Origin: Corinectria fuckeliana
Taxonomy: Eukaryota > Ascomycota > Sordariomycetes > Hypocreales > Nectriaceae
Length of the DNA stretch: 64,000 bases
NCBI GenBank assembly: GCA_019137255.1
Contig: WPDH01000052.1
Location: forward strand, 62,001 to 126,000
Direction of reading: 5' to 3'
The notes beneath the pieces are model-generated. The model was not told the DNA's origin and did not search any database. It saw nothing but the letters and a program-made list of their open reading frames with translations. Each line of letters opens with the position of its first letter. Position 1 is the first letter of the stretch. Of this stretch, positions 22,443 through 32,476 are shown piece by piece. The position numbers were made by a program, and so were the translations under genes.

Positions 22443-24962
22443 ATGAGTTTGTCTTCCGCCTCGCACTTCTCCAGGGGCGCGGAGCGTACGGGGCATAGCC
22501 TGGGTTTGGGATGGCTGCTCGCCTTCTCCCTGGGCGGCGCCGTCCTGCTATTCACCTGCATCGGCTTGCTGCTGTCGTGGCGCATCAAGTCCCGCCCCGA
22601 GAACAACATGACAACGACGGTATACAACGTTTCCGACGGCCGCCCCGAACAAGGAAGGAGAAAACTGGGCTTCACCAAACGGCTCACCAGGCGCAAGTAT
22701 GTCATGGCCCAGTCGACCAGCCGCCTCTCCCTCTCGCTGCCGCCGCTCCTACCGCCGCTGCCGATCTATAAGAGCTTCGTCTTCTTCGGGAGCAAGGGGA
22801 ACCGGAAGCGCTCGCGCAGCTGGGTCGAGGAGGACGAGTTCCACGGGCCCAAGGTCAACAAGAGCGTGAGGGACAGCTGGTTCAAGCGGGACAGCTGGCT
22901 TGGAAAGGCGCCTACGCTGCCGAGCCTGATGCTGGACGACGCGGAGAAGGGCGGCTTTGAAGATGTCCTGGGCCACGCGTTGGGTACGCAGGACGGACAG
23001 AACCACCCGCCGCTGAGGAGGAGTCAGACGGCTCCTCCCTTTTCCACGCAGGCCCTCGACGATGACCCTCCCGCCAGAGTCCAGGCGCCCGGACAGGCCT
23101 TCTTCGGACCGTGGAAGACCGACTCGGACCTTCACAGCATCCTGCGATCCACGGAACTCCGCCTGCGCGACGGGAAGAGCCAGTCCCCAACCAAGACGCC
23201 CAGCTCGTCGCCGCGCAAGGCATCGCCCGTCAAGACCCCCCACAGCCAGAAGAGCATCTCCCCGCAGGGCTCGGCCAAGTCCGCGGGCACCGTGGGAACG
23301 GTGCGCATCACCCGCGCGTCCACCATCAGCCCCAGCAAGCGGGCCACCATCCTCGCCATGCCGCAGCACCAGCACGCTCACAGCCGGAACGCCTCCGTCA
23401 GCTCCATCGGGAGCGCGGCGAACAGCCTGATCGCCGAGGCCACGCACGAGCTCGTGCTTCCCGGCGGCCACTCGAGCCCCAGCCGTCTCCGGGGCCAGCA
23501 GTGGGAGCCGCAGGATGAGCTCATCGACCTGTCGCCGGAGCGCCGCCCGCGGAGCAAGTCGCTGGAGAGCGACCAGTCCAGCTCGCTGTCGACGGTGTAC
23601 AGCGTCGGCGAGCACGAGGAGACGAGGGCTGAGCAGATCCACCCGCCAAAGGCAGCTCTCCGGACGTACGATCCCTTTGTAGAGAGCACCATGACGGGGC
23701 TGGCGCCTAAGCCGGTGCTGTTTGGCCCTCGCGCGCTGAAGAAGCACGGACAGAAGCTGAGCGTGTCGATTCCTTCGCTGCCACCTCGCAGCGTGAAGCG
23801 TCCTCAGTTTCGACAGACGTCAGTGAGCACGCAGGCCGTTGGCGGCCCACCGCTGCTCTCCATCGTTCTCGATCCGCCAGCGGACCCGTCTCCCCTCAAG
23901 AGAGACTACTTCAACAGCTTCACCTACGACAGCATGTCGCTGGCGTACCCCATGAGCCCTTCGATGACAAGCCTGGTGGAGCCCTCTGTGACGACTGCGA
24001 CCGATTCAGACACGGACACCATCGGGCCCATGGACGACGACGCAACTGAGAGCCCCGACTTGGACGAGCGAGTGCCTCCGGCGAACAGAAACAGCATCGC
24101 GGCGTTTGACCCGACCAGCCCGTCGACCATGGCGTCCTCGCCGTTCGACGAGCAGGACATGATGTCCCTACTACTCACCACCTCGGCGCCTCGACGAGCG
24201 CTGCCAGATCCACCAAGGCATTTTAGCCACATCGACGAGTCGATCATGCCGACGCCGCTTTCGCCACGACCCAGACGCGACTTCTCCCAACAGCTGCGCA
24301 AGATGTCGGTGGCCTCCAACGCGAGCTCGCTCTACGACGAGGAGTCAGTCGTGGACGACCCCGCCGCCGTGTCGACCGGATCGCCCAGCCGCCGCCTGAC
24401 GATGCGGTCGCTGCGATCGCCGCCTCCGGGCCCGGCGCCTCGCGTAGACTCCTCGGTGGCCACCGTGGGATCCGTCGGCAACTCCGTCGCCGAGCTGCGG
24501 AGGATGAACAGCATGGTCAGCTCGTACAGCCTCGCATCCGCCGACTCGCCCACGCTGCCCGGCTGCACGCCCCCGCGGTCCTCGAGCAACATGGGCCGCC
24601 AGAAGTACTTGAGCCTCGGGTCCCCGCCCAAGAAGGATGGGCGGCCTGGGTCGACGGCTCGCAGCACCCGCGGCAGCGTCGGGGTCAAGATCTGCGAGGA
24701 CGACCTCGATGGCGGGAAGGAGAACCAGGCGCCGCGTCCCGACATCACGGGTGGCCTGCGCGATTCCCGTCGCAGCGGGAACCTCGGCCGCGACTCGCTG
24801 GTCGTGAGCTTGTCGAAGCTGGGGACCGTCGACGAGCTAGTCGCCCATCACCAGCAGCGGAGGAGCGTCGACAGCGTGGAGATATACGACGACGACGGGT
24901 TTCTAATGAGCTCGCCTGAGAGGATTGAGAGGGAGACCAAGGGCCTGTGCCTGCGAATGTGA
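22443..24962 (+). CDS. uncharacterised basic, Ser/Pro-rich single-pass membrane protein
   Basis: A single exon of 839 residues. One hydrophobic segment (about residues 20-45, GLGWLLAFSLGGAVLLFTC...) is followed by WRIKSRP and a basic stretch (KRLTRRK), so the long remainder should be cytosolic under the positive-inside rule. The rest is low-complexity: many SP and TP pairs, RRSQT, SPSK, and polar runs such as SPTKTPSSSPRKASP, which look like targets of proline-directed and basophilic kinases. No catalytic motif is visible. The third-position GC is high, as in its neighbours. I do not recognise a named family; it resembles conserved but uncharacterised filamentous-ascomycete proteins. A tethered regulatory scaffold is only a guess. 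Confidence 0.75.
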   Translation: MSLSSASHFSRGAERTGHSLGLGWLLAFSLGGAVLLFTCIGLLLSWRIKSRPENNMTTTVYNVSDGRPEQGRRKLGFTKRLTRRKYVMAQSTSRLSLSLPPLLPPLPIYKSFVFFGSKGNRKRSRSWVEEDEFHGPKVNKSVRDSWFKRDSWLGKAPTLPSLMLDDAEKGGFEDVLGHALGTQDGQNHPPLRRSQTAPPFSTQALDDDPPARVQAPGQAFFGPWKTDSDLHSILRSTELRLRDGKSQSPTKTPSSSPRKASPVKTPHSQKSISPQGSAKSAGTVGTVRITRASTISPSKRATILAMPQHQHAHSRNASVSSIGSAANSLIAEATHELVLPGGHSSPSRLRGQQWEPQDELIDLSPERRPRSKSLESDQSSSLSTVYSVGEHEETRAEQIHPPKAALRTYDPFVESTMTGLAPKPVLFGPRALKKHGQKLSVSIPSLPPRSVKRPQFRQTSVSTQAVGGPPLLSIVLDPPADPSPLKRDYFNSFTYDSMSLAYPMSPSMTSLVEPSVTTATDSDTDTIGPMDDDATESPDLDERVPPANRNSIAAFDPTSPSTMASSPFDEQDMMSLLLTTSAPRRALPDPPRHFSHIDESIMPTPLSPRPRRDFSQQLRKMSVASNASSLYDEESVVDDPAAVSTGSPSRRLTMRSLRSPPPGPAPRVDSSVATVGSVGNSVAELRRMNSMVSSYSLASADSPTLPGCTPPRSSSNMGRQKYLSLGSPPKKDGRPGSTARSTRGSVGVKICEDDLDGGKENQAPRPDITGGLRDSRRSGNLGRDSLVVSLSKLGTVDELVAHHQQRRSVDSVEIYDDDGFLMSSPERIERETKGLCLRM

Positions 24963-25371
24963 AGGAAGAAAGCGATGGTGCATGGCCTCGATTGCTGAGT
25001 TTTGTCTTTTCCTTGCGCGCTAACCCCATGTCGGACGGAAAACGACTCATGCCATCTTCTTCTTTTGCCTCTAGCAGCCCCTCCTCAGTTCGTGTAGATA
25101 GACTTGATTCTTCTCTGTATTTTAGATAAGCTTGAAAGGGCACTTGGGAACTGACTGGGTGTTTTGGAGCTCCTGGATATATACCCGTCAGACGTAATCT
25201 TAATACTAGGTATTGCATGACTTCGGACGGCGTCTTGAAGGAACTTGATTTGGCCTTAAATAGATCAGGTAGGCCTAGCTTTTCGCCTCCCCTGCTCATC
25301 AGCGGTGACATTCCTTTTTATACCGAAACGCCGATGCCCCATCCAGACCCCAGTTACCTCTCATGCCTGGA
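24963..25371. other. convergent 3' intergenic interval
   Basis: Lies between the stop codons of two convergent genes (24962 and 25372) and presumably holds both 3' UTRs. No gene is seen. Confidence 0.5.
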
Positions 25372-26324
25372 TCAATCAACCCGCGGTCGCTTGTTTTCAG
25401 TGTCATCGTTCGAGCCGTCCTCCTTGGCACCATTTCCTTCGACTTCGTCACGCGCTCGTACTCTGCCGGCGCCCTCACCCAGCTCTTCCTCTCCTTCAGC
25501 CCCTTGGCCGATCCAGTTGCCGTCCCCATCAAAGTACTCGTGGACGTTATCAGCCGTGATCCAGCCCCCACTGCCAGGCATAGGCGCGGGCATCCCGCCG
25601 TTGCTCGCGCCGCGCAAGACGCCGGTGAAGCCCTCGATGGCCTCGTGCTCGGCGCTGCCCTCGAAGACGATCCGGTCGTAGTCGTCTTCCTCGTCGTCCT
25701 CGCCCGTGTTGGGGTCGGGGTTCAGGTCCGAACAGTCGGCCATTGCCTCGTAGAGCTGCTTCGCCGGGCTAGGGTCGGAGTCGGCGCTGGGGGGGATGAT
25801 GGTGAGCTCGACGGTGTTGAAGTCGTCGTCGTCGGAGCCGCCGTCGGAGAATTCGAGCTGCATCCAGACGGCCTGGGTCTGGTTTCCTTGGCTCTGAGCG
25901 CGGACTTGTTTCACGGCGTGGATGGATATCGCGGGGTAGGGGATCGAGACGCCGGCCTCGACCTGCTGGCTGAAGATGGTAAAGTTCCTACGGAGAGTCA
26001 GACGGTCTGGGCGCAATGGACAGCGAGGAAAGGCCGTGATGCTTACTCCGAGTTGACAAAGATGTCCACCTTCTGCTCCACCAGCTCTTCGGCGTCGCCA
26101 TTAATGCCGTCGCCCTCGGGGGCACTCGGCTTCTGGCTCGAGTCGGCCGGGAACAGGGCAAGCTTGCCGCATTGCGCCTTGGGGATCCAGGCTTTTGCGC
26201 CAGCGACGTGGTAATGAAGGACGGGCTTTCCGCCGACGAATGTCTCGGGGGTCTGAGTCTGGTAGTCTGACAAGGTCGTGAAGTCCTCCACGGCGGGAGG
26301 CGTCCGGATTGTGGTTGGCAGCAT
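25372..26324 (-). CDS. pICln, methylosome chaperone subunit
   Basis: pICln holds Sm proteins with the PRMT5 methylosome during snRNP assembly. Two exons (26324-26047 and 25987-25372), joined over a 59-nt intron (GTAAGC..CGTAG), give 297 residues. The N-terminal PH-like fold shows VLHYHVAGAKAWIPK, FVNSENFTIFSQQ, SIPYPAISIHAV and the conserved WMQLEF strand. An acidic loop (SDGGSDDDDFNTVELTIIPP) and a second acidic block (GEDDEEDDYDRIVF) follow, as in the family. The later GWITADNVHEYFDGDGNW resembles the acidic C-terminal Sm-binding motif region. It may serve SmD3, encoded at 57.9 kb here. The old name, regulator of volume decrease, reflects a disputed channel role. Confidence 0.88.
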
Positions 26325-26705
26325 CGTGGGTTTGGTCGTCTCGAGACGAGGGCAGGCGATGAAGATGACCTGGAGGGGTCAACCAGGCAGGCAGCTGGAG
26401 AGAAAATAAGGGTTGCGACGTAGGGCTAGTGAGCTTTATCGCTTATCGGGTTATCGTTATCGGGCACGCTTATCGCCTGTCGCGTCCTGTCAGTCACTCC
26501 AGCCGAGTCCTTGGATCGACCTTCACACTGACAACGGACTCTCAAAGTTGAACTCTGAAGGGACTGATTTCGCCTTGTCTATCGCAGTTACACGATAGCT
26601 ATCGTCCCATCTTAAAAACCACGAGATTTACTTACGCCATTGAGCTGCGACAACGGGACTAATTGAAACGCCCCTTCACCCCGCCATTCGAAACTCAAGG
26701 TCATC
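26325..26705. promoter_or_regulatory. bidirectional promoter with five TTATCG elements
   Basis: This 381-bp divergent interval separates pICln from the gene at 26706. TTATCG occurs at 26436, 26443, 26451, 26457 and 26470, that is five exact copies in 40 bp (CGATAA on the other strand). They could bind a GATA-type factor, though CGATAA is not the usual HGATAR with preferred flanks, so another factor is possible. Confidence 0.5.
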
Positions 26706-27286
26706 ATGCACAACGGTCGTAAGTCTCACTGAAAGCCAGCAAAGGAAGCCTCTAACGTGAAAGTAAAGGCTCTCACCCCCTGCTCGAGCAGGTTCCTCTC
26801 ACAGTCTCCCCGTTCGTGTCTCTGCCGGCGGCCACGACGCTGTCCTACAACTACAAGACGATGCCATCCACCCTCCCCCCCTCTTCTCTCGGCATCTCCG
26901 CAGCATCAGACGATCCGGCTGGACAACCGAAGCCCAAGTACGTCGTCTCCAGCTCTGGCCACGCCGCACACCCCGACGACATCATCGCGTCCTGTCGCGC
27001 GCTGCAGAGCTATGTCTCAAAAATGCAGGAGGACGCAGACCGCGAGCTGAGGGACTTGGAGGAGAGGATAAAGGCGCGGGATCTCGCGGAGAAGAGGAGA
27101 GTGGCGCCGGGTTGGTTGGATAGCGAATCGCGCTTGCTGGAGCCCGAGAGGAACACACCGGTGCAGACACAAGGTATTGGGAACGTGCCGGAGGAACGGC
27201 CGGCCTCAAGTGAGAAGACGGAGGCTTCGGCTGATGACCAAGGCGCAGAGCTCGATCGGGCATTTGGTGGTATGGGCTTGCAGTAG
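26706..27286 (+). CDS. uncharacterised small protein with coiled coil
   Basis: A 13-nt first exon (26706-26718, Met-His-Asn-Gly plus one base) is spliced over a 50-nt intron (GTAAGT, CTAAC, AAAG) to 26769-27286, giving 176 residues. The joined start reads MHNGRSHPLLEQVPLTVSPF. A disordered Ser/Pro section follows, then a charged helix at about 85-125 (IIASCRALQSYVSKMQEDA..., ELRDLEERIKARDLAEK) likely to form a coiled coil, then WLDSESRLLEPE and an acidic tail ending AFGGMGLQ. No signal peptide or membrane segment. I do not recognise a named family. The tiny first exon supplies the only well-placed ATG, because the second-exon frame otherwise begins without one. Confidence 0.7.
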
Positions 27287-27477
27287 GCGTGTACGTCTCG
27301 CAGTACATGTGGTTCACGACCGTCACGAGCAGGCACAGGGTCATTGAACTTGTAAGTTCGGCAGCAACTGTTATTCCAAAGGTGATTACAAATACGTTAT
27401 GCGGCTATCGAATGGTATGTCTGGTGGGAGCTTCTCTTTGAATGGCATACCGTAGTGTATGCATCTGGGACCATGCT

Positions 27478-28236
27478 CTACAGGAGGCCGGCAAGGGCGA
27501 CGATCGCAGCGCCAGCCGCGAGGATGCGAGACGCGGCGAACTCGGGAGCGTCGCCCTCGACGACGGTGGAGGTAGGGGTGCTGGAAGTCTGTTTGGCTGG
27601 TCAGAGTCACCGGGTCTTGGAGAAATGGATGGATTGGGGGGATGGATAGATACCGAGTTAGTGGCGTGCATGGTGACGATGGTGGGAGTGGTGACGGTGG
27701 ACTCGGAGTCGGCGGCGGTGGTGGAGACGGCGGAGGTTTCCTCAACGACAGCGGTCTCCTCGGCGGCAGCAGTAGTCTGAGCAGCAGCTGTGGTCTTAGA
27801 AGCAGCAGCCGTCGTGGTAGAACCAGCTCCGGCGGGAACAGCCTCAAGACCGCAACCGGCAGCAGCCGCCTCGACGCCATCACCATAGTCAGGCCAGAGC
27901 TCATACTCAGTGGCACAAGCTAGGCAGGCCTCGAAGAGCTTGTTCCACTCATCGCTGTCGCAGTAACCCTCGTCTCCGGCGTCGAGGATGGTGTTACCTG
28001 AGTCGAAGAAGTCAGTCTCATCGGCACACACACACACACACACAACCCACAAGTACGCGGAAATACTGACCGCAGTTTGCGTGGCACTGGTACGCAGCGC
28101 CAGTGACCGCACGCTTGTGCATGGGAGCCGACTCGGGGAACTGGAAGCTTCGTCGGGCAGAGGCGTCGGGATGGGCCGAGGCGCTGGCCAAGGTGGCCAG
28201 GGAGCCGAGAGTGAGGGCGGTGTAGGTCAATTGCAT
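27478..28236 (-). CDS. secreted Cys-containing protein with GPI-anchor signal
   Basis: Three exons (28236-28071, 27997-27654, 27588-27478) join in phase to give 206 residues. The signal peptide MQLTYTALTLGSLATLASASA is followed by a pro-like segment ending HKR, a Kex2-like site. A short cysteine domain follows (YQCHANCG, GYCDSDEWNKLFEACLACATEYELWPDYG, AAGCGLE) with six cysteines. Then comes a long Thr/Ala/Ser/Val-rich stalk. The C-terminus (FAASRILAAGAAIVALAGLL) is a hydrophobic tail preceded by small residues, typical of a GPI signal. The layout is common in fungal wall proteins. The cysteine pattern resembles other uncharacterised ascomycete surface proteins; it is not a clear CFEM domain, which has eight cysteines. 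Function is unknown. Confidence 0.8.
28025..28044. repeat. (CA)10 microsatellite inside intron 1
   Basis: Ten CA units lie in intron 1 (27998-28070, minus strand) of the GPI-type protein gene, about 27 nt from the 5' splice site. Length variation here would not alter the protein. Confidence 0.9.
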
Positions 28237-29166
28237 CTTGACGGCGTGACTTGACAAGTGGCAGAGAGCCCGTATTGAGGTGTCTGAGGGAGCTGGTCCA
28301 GAGTTGAGTGGGATGGTGGCGTGGAGCTTCAAGTGAGCTCACGCGGGCACTGGCGAGCTTACTTATACCCTCTCATCACTAAGTGCCTTTCATCGCTAAG
28401 CACATCGTGCTAGGGAGGCACACGTGTACCGGCTAACCGATCCAGCATGTAAGTTAGCATATTATGGTGCCCATCTTTTGCCCGCCGAGGAGTTGCTCGA
28501 ACCGGCTGATTCGGCTGATTCGAGCCAAGGATGCTGTCCTTCTCACGCAGCCAACCCACGAGCTCGCCGGGGCTACGAGCCTAGGCCCGAGTCAAGGACC
28601 CATTGGCCAGGATCTCTACATGCCACTGTCGGTGCTTTACATCCGAGCTACCGATGTCGGCTCCTGGCACGTCCAGGGCCTAAATTGCGAGCCTAATGCC
28701 TGACAGCTGAAGGTGTTAGTCCAGGCGGGCCAATGGCTGCGCATAGCACCATCTGATTAGATTTCGGGAGCATCTTATCTGATCGTCTGCTAATCGCTCA
28801 ACCCACTCAGACCCTGCAGCCCATCACCAAGGTTAGCAACAATAGGCCCGTCGAGGCACGCTAGACCTGCATGGATCACCGTTTGCTATTCTCCACCGGT
28901 AGCGGCTGGGCTTGCGATGGAGGGAGGTGTGGGCGGCATTTGTGGGCTGGAGACCGAGACGGATGCCCGTTGCCAATGTGCGTGAACCGTTGCACCCGTC
29001 CAAGTCGGCGAAGGGGGCTCAGGTGGTATATTAGGGCCGCGTGGGTCTGGCTCCATCGTCAGCGAGAAGTGCAAGGTATCTGCCAGCCTGGAATCTGTCC
29101 CTTGCAAGTTTCGATTCTGCTCTTGCATTTCCAGTCTCCGGCTGCTTTGCGCCCACTTCCCACAAT
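28237..29166. promoter_or_regulatory. divergent intergenic region of two cell-surface genes
   Basis: 930 bp between the divergent start codons of the GPI-type protein and the BIM1-like protein. An imperfect tandem GGCTGATTCG lies at about 28503-28521. No gene is seen. Shared regulation of the two surface proteins is possible but not shown. Confidence 0.4.
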
Positions 29167-30124
29167 ATGCCTTCCCTCAAGTCGGTTCTTGGCAGCCTGT
29201 CTGTCACGGTAGCTTCTGCCTACGCTGCCATAGATTATGGCGACGAGGACGAAATGGGCCCGGCCGCCTTCATGTGGCCCGCGGATAGAGTCTGGGCAGC
29301 CTCCATGGACAACACTGCTCCTTGTGGTTCCGTGGCCAGCCCCGGAAACCGAAGCGAGTTCCCCATGAGTCAGTTTTCCGAGGTTCCGATATGAAGACAC
29401 GGACTGACAGAGAGCAGCGAATGCAAAGATTGCTTTGATAGGCCAGAACGAGTCCTATGACATCGAACTGAGCATCTCTTACCTGTCAAGTATGTCTCCT
29501 TTTGATCTGTCAGCTTTCATGCTTTGTCTGACAAGTTTAGACCCCAAAAGAAACTCGGACTTTACGACACTGATTGACGGCGACGAGTTCAAGTCCATCG
29601 ACGTCGGCCATACTTGCGTAAACGTCCCGGATGCTGCCGACTCTGTCACTGCCGGCGACAAGGCTACACTCCAGATCAAGTACATTGCCGACTTCGACTC
29701 CTCCGAGAACCAGACATTCTATGCGTGCGCCGACATTGCTTACGTGGAGCTGACCAACTTCGACGAGTCAGTTCCATGTTTCAACGCTACCGTTGAAGAC
29801 GGCGACGATGAGTCTTCTTCCATACACCACAGCGCGAGTTCGACGGCCTCTTCGTCCTCGTCGACTGGCACAAGTTCAGCCAGCTCTGGCAAGAAGAAGT
29901 CTGGGGGCCTCTCTGGTGGCGCCGTTGCCGGTATCGTCGTAGGCTCTGTGGTTGGTGTGGCCGTGATTGCCCTGGCTGCTCTGCTAATTTACAGGCGCAA
30001 GAACAAGCGCATGAATGCGCTCAGGCAGCAGCACTCGGCGAGGGGGGTCAGCTGGGAGCAACAGGAACAGCCGCGGAAGAATTCTCAGTCTACTGGAAGC
30101 GTGCGGATGAATGCCCTGGCTTAG
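29167..30124 (+). CDS. BIM1-like (X325/LPMO-like) copper-domain surface protein
   Basis: Three exons (29167-29368, 29418-29489, 29541-30124) give 285 residues. The signal peptide ends near ASAYA, so the mature chain would begin AIDYGDEDEMGPAAFMWPADR. The BIM1-like domain follows: NTAPCGS, RSEFPM, KIALIGQNESYDIELSISY, DFTTLIDGDEF, GHTCVNVPDA, LQIKYIADFD, FYACADIAYVE and PCFNATV. A Ser-rich stalk leads to GGAVAGIVVGSVVGVAVIALAALLIY (about 218-243), a transmembrane segment, and a basic cytosolic tail. Family members bind copper through an N-terminal histidine brace and are linked to copper uptake (BIM1) or unknown surface roles. Here the mature N-terminus seems to lack the first histidine. Members of this family usually end in GPI signals; this one has a cytosolic tail. 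Confidence 0.82.
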
Positions 30125-31915
30125 AGAAGTGACTGGCGGTGTAAGGTGTTGAAGCTTGGGTCAGCTATGGGTGGTCTAGGGCTTGTGGGGATTTCTCACA
30201 GGGAGTAATGCGTTATGCTGGTATGAGTTATTCAAACAAATCACACAATCTCTTGACCTTAACCTATGAGGCGCCAACGACTGTTCTAGACTTGTTTGAA
30301 GTACAGGTATTTATTTCGACGTATCGACAAGGTACTCCTTTCATAACTCGTCTTCTGTTCCATCAGAGCCATTTACAAACGACTTGCAGCTTCCTAAAAT
30401 CAACACCATCAGCACTTCACTCGCAACTCCAACCTCAGCCTAGTCTTCGAGAAGTGTTGTGGATCTGCTTCTCCACGAGCAGGGTCCTTTGATCGATAAC
30501 CTACAGACTAGTCACTCCACCCACGCGACGGTGGTTCCACGTCTGACGTTAGGCGGTCCATAATCCGACAGCTCGGTCTCCGGTAAACGAACTACGCAAA
30601 AGGACCGACTTGGGCCAACCTCTGGCACCGAGAGGTTGGGTCTTGGCTGAAAAGTGCTGGGCATCAGGTCATGGAACGGTCCATGTTCCTAAGATAGCCG
30701 GATTTTGACAGTGGTGGAGGCGACTCAATCGGTGCCTGGGTACGTATTCCATGTTTGATGATTTTATCAGGTAATTAGTGAATAATAACAACGCGGTAGT
30801 CCATATATTGTCAGAAGGCAACGTTGCTTCTCGTCAGTCATCACATGTGCTGGTGTCTTTGACGGGTGCCGATGTTTTCGTCTGAGCAATATTTAGACTC
30901 CGACTTCGGGTTTCTTTTGATAGTTCCGGCGAGCTGGCCCGGTGTCTTACCTGTCCTGCGATCTCGGGGCCCGGGGTTGTGATTACGAGAAGGATTGACT
31001 GTGGGAGGCTAAACAGTGCTGGGACAAATGGACCTGAGCAGTTGCTGTAGCACTAATTTCCGATTGTTGGAGAAATAAAGGATCAAAGGATTCATATGCA
31101 CGCACTTTGGCTTTGCATCATCGTGAGAAGGACCCTAGAAAAGGAACTGCTGTCGCGATGTCCAGTATATTCCACGAGTCGCTCGTCACATGTCGCAGAT
31201 GGTTTCGCCTGCTAGCGGAACGGGATGAGCCACGATCGACGTCCCATCACTCTTACAACAAACTCGCTTGGAACGCGACCACTGCATCGCCAAATCGCCC
31301 GTCTCCAGGCCGCTACACGGAACTTTCCACGCCTGCCTCTTCCGCCAAGTCCCAGGCCTTCTGGCGTCATCGCCCAAAACAATCTCCAGCTCGGTGTTCC
31401 CTCGCATCTCTCGAGTGACGCTTTCGGCAAACGCTGGGCATCCTGCAATCACGCATCCGCCCGTCGCGGACAGAACTACCGACGCGTTTGCCTGTGCGAC
31501 GTTGTCTTTGCTCCTTCAGGCCAGATTTCCTAGTCCGTGCCGCAGCGGGAAGCCGTGTTTGAGGCAGAGCCGGTTCGCTTTTGTCTGCTTCCCGACCTTG
31601 TCCAACTCGTCTCGCGAGTCGTAAGTCCTGGGAGATTGAGATTGTGCTACTGAGGGAAACGAAGCCGAAACCGTCGACATGTGACGTCAAGCCTCCAAAC
31701 TCTGTACGGGAACTAGACCTATTAGATATACAGCCGGCCAGGACAAATAGTCGGCATAGCTCAGTAAATGGGCATTTTTTATGTTCCGGCGAGCTCGCAT
31801 CATCACTCTCGTTTTATCCAGCATTTGTTCCGCAAGCCGCTGACGGTCGTGAAACGCAAGCTCGACCTCCGAACCCAACACCTAGTCTACACCAACACCG
31901 AAAACAACTGTAACC
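30125..31915. other. gene-free interval
   Basis: No supported gene lies in this 1.8 kb. A perfect 9-bp hairpin is listed separately. The right part would hold the promoter of the secreted protein at 31916. Short frames at 31.1-31.7 kb on both strands overlap each other and show no domain. Confidence 0.4.
30615..30639. repeat. perfect 9-bp inverted repeat with 7-nt loop
   Basis: CCAACCTCT (30615-30623) and AGAGGTTGG (30631-30639) flank GGCACCG. It could form an RNA hairpin or be a palindromic binding site. It does not fit a tRNA arm, and no T-run follows. Confidence 0.6.
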
Positions 31916-32476
31916 ATGTTCAAGCTTACGCTCGTTACCCTACTCGCCACGCAGGGACTTTGCAGCATAACGGGCTCGATGCCAGAGGCGCGAGTCGTCG
32001 GCCGGGACAGCGCCCCTCAAATCGACCATTTCGGGTGGCAGGCGTTCACGGACTTCACCGGAGTGGACCAGAAGCTGTATATAGAAACTCCCGCCCAGGG
32101 GGTTCCCGAGACGTTTGCGTGCACGAAAGTATGGCTGCGGAATATCGAAGCACTGCGACTATGAGATGAGCGCTGACACTCCGTCTAGAGGCCTGGCCCA
32201 GAACGACTCGACTGTCCTGCAGCCATCTCTGCGTGGGAAGGCGAAGTTGAGGACGACTACATTCTCGTCAACGCAGGCCAATGCATATCAGCGACCGACA
32301 GACTCTGCCGGACCGTTGTCTGTGCTCCCCTCGGACGATTGAGGATTCACATCGACGAAGTTGTCGGGAGGATGTGGAATCCCTTGTCAATACGATGTGT
32401 TCTAGGAGGCACTGGGGGGATCCTTCAGAGCGAAGACTCGGCATTTGTCATTGAGATGGGAAGGCCATTGGAGTGA
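31916..32476 (+). CDS. small secreted cysteine-rich protein (effector-like)
   Basis: Exon 1 (31916-32128) and exon 2 (32189-32476) are joined over a 60-nt intron (GTATGG, branch-like GCTGAC, GTCTAG) in phase 0, giving 166 residues. The signal peptide MFKLTLVTLLATQGLCSITG precedes a mature chain of about 145 residues. It has six cysteines, in FACTK, LDCPA, GQCISA, RLCRTVVCAPL and IRCVLGG, and no membrane segment or GPI tail. The spacing (C, C, C, CxxxxC, C, with a Gly-Gly near the end and a final hydrophobic strand) resembles a loose class of fungal secreted proteins without known function. The second exon is not an ATG-started frame, so gene finders may truncate this protein at the intron. 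Role in host or microbe contact is inference. Confidence 0.68.

Noticed and set aside
22749..23747. 332-residue open frame antisense to the Ser-rich membrane protein gene
   Set aside because: Arg/Leu/Ala-rich shadow of a GC3-rich gene; no start context or domain.
28503..28521. Short tandem GGCTGATTCG as a CRISPR-like or regulatory array
   Set aside because: Only two copies without spacers, in a eukaryotic genome; chance duplication.
19730..30124. Surface-protein gene cluster or biosynthetic cluster
   Set aside because: Secreted-protein genes are interleaved with pICln and unrelated genes, and no core biosynthetic enzyme or cluster regulator is present.
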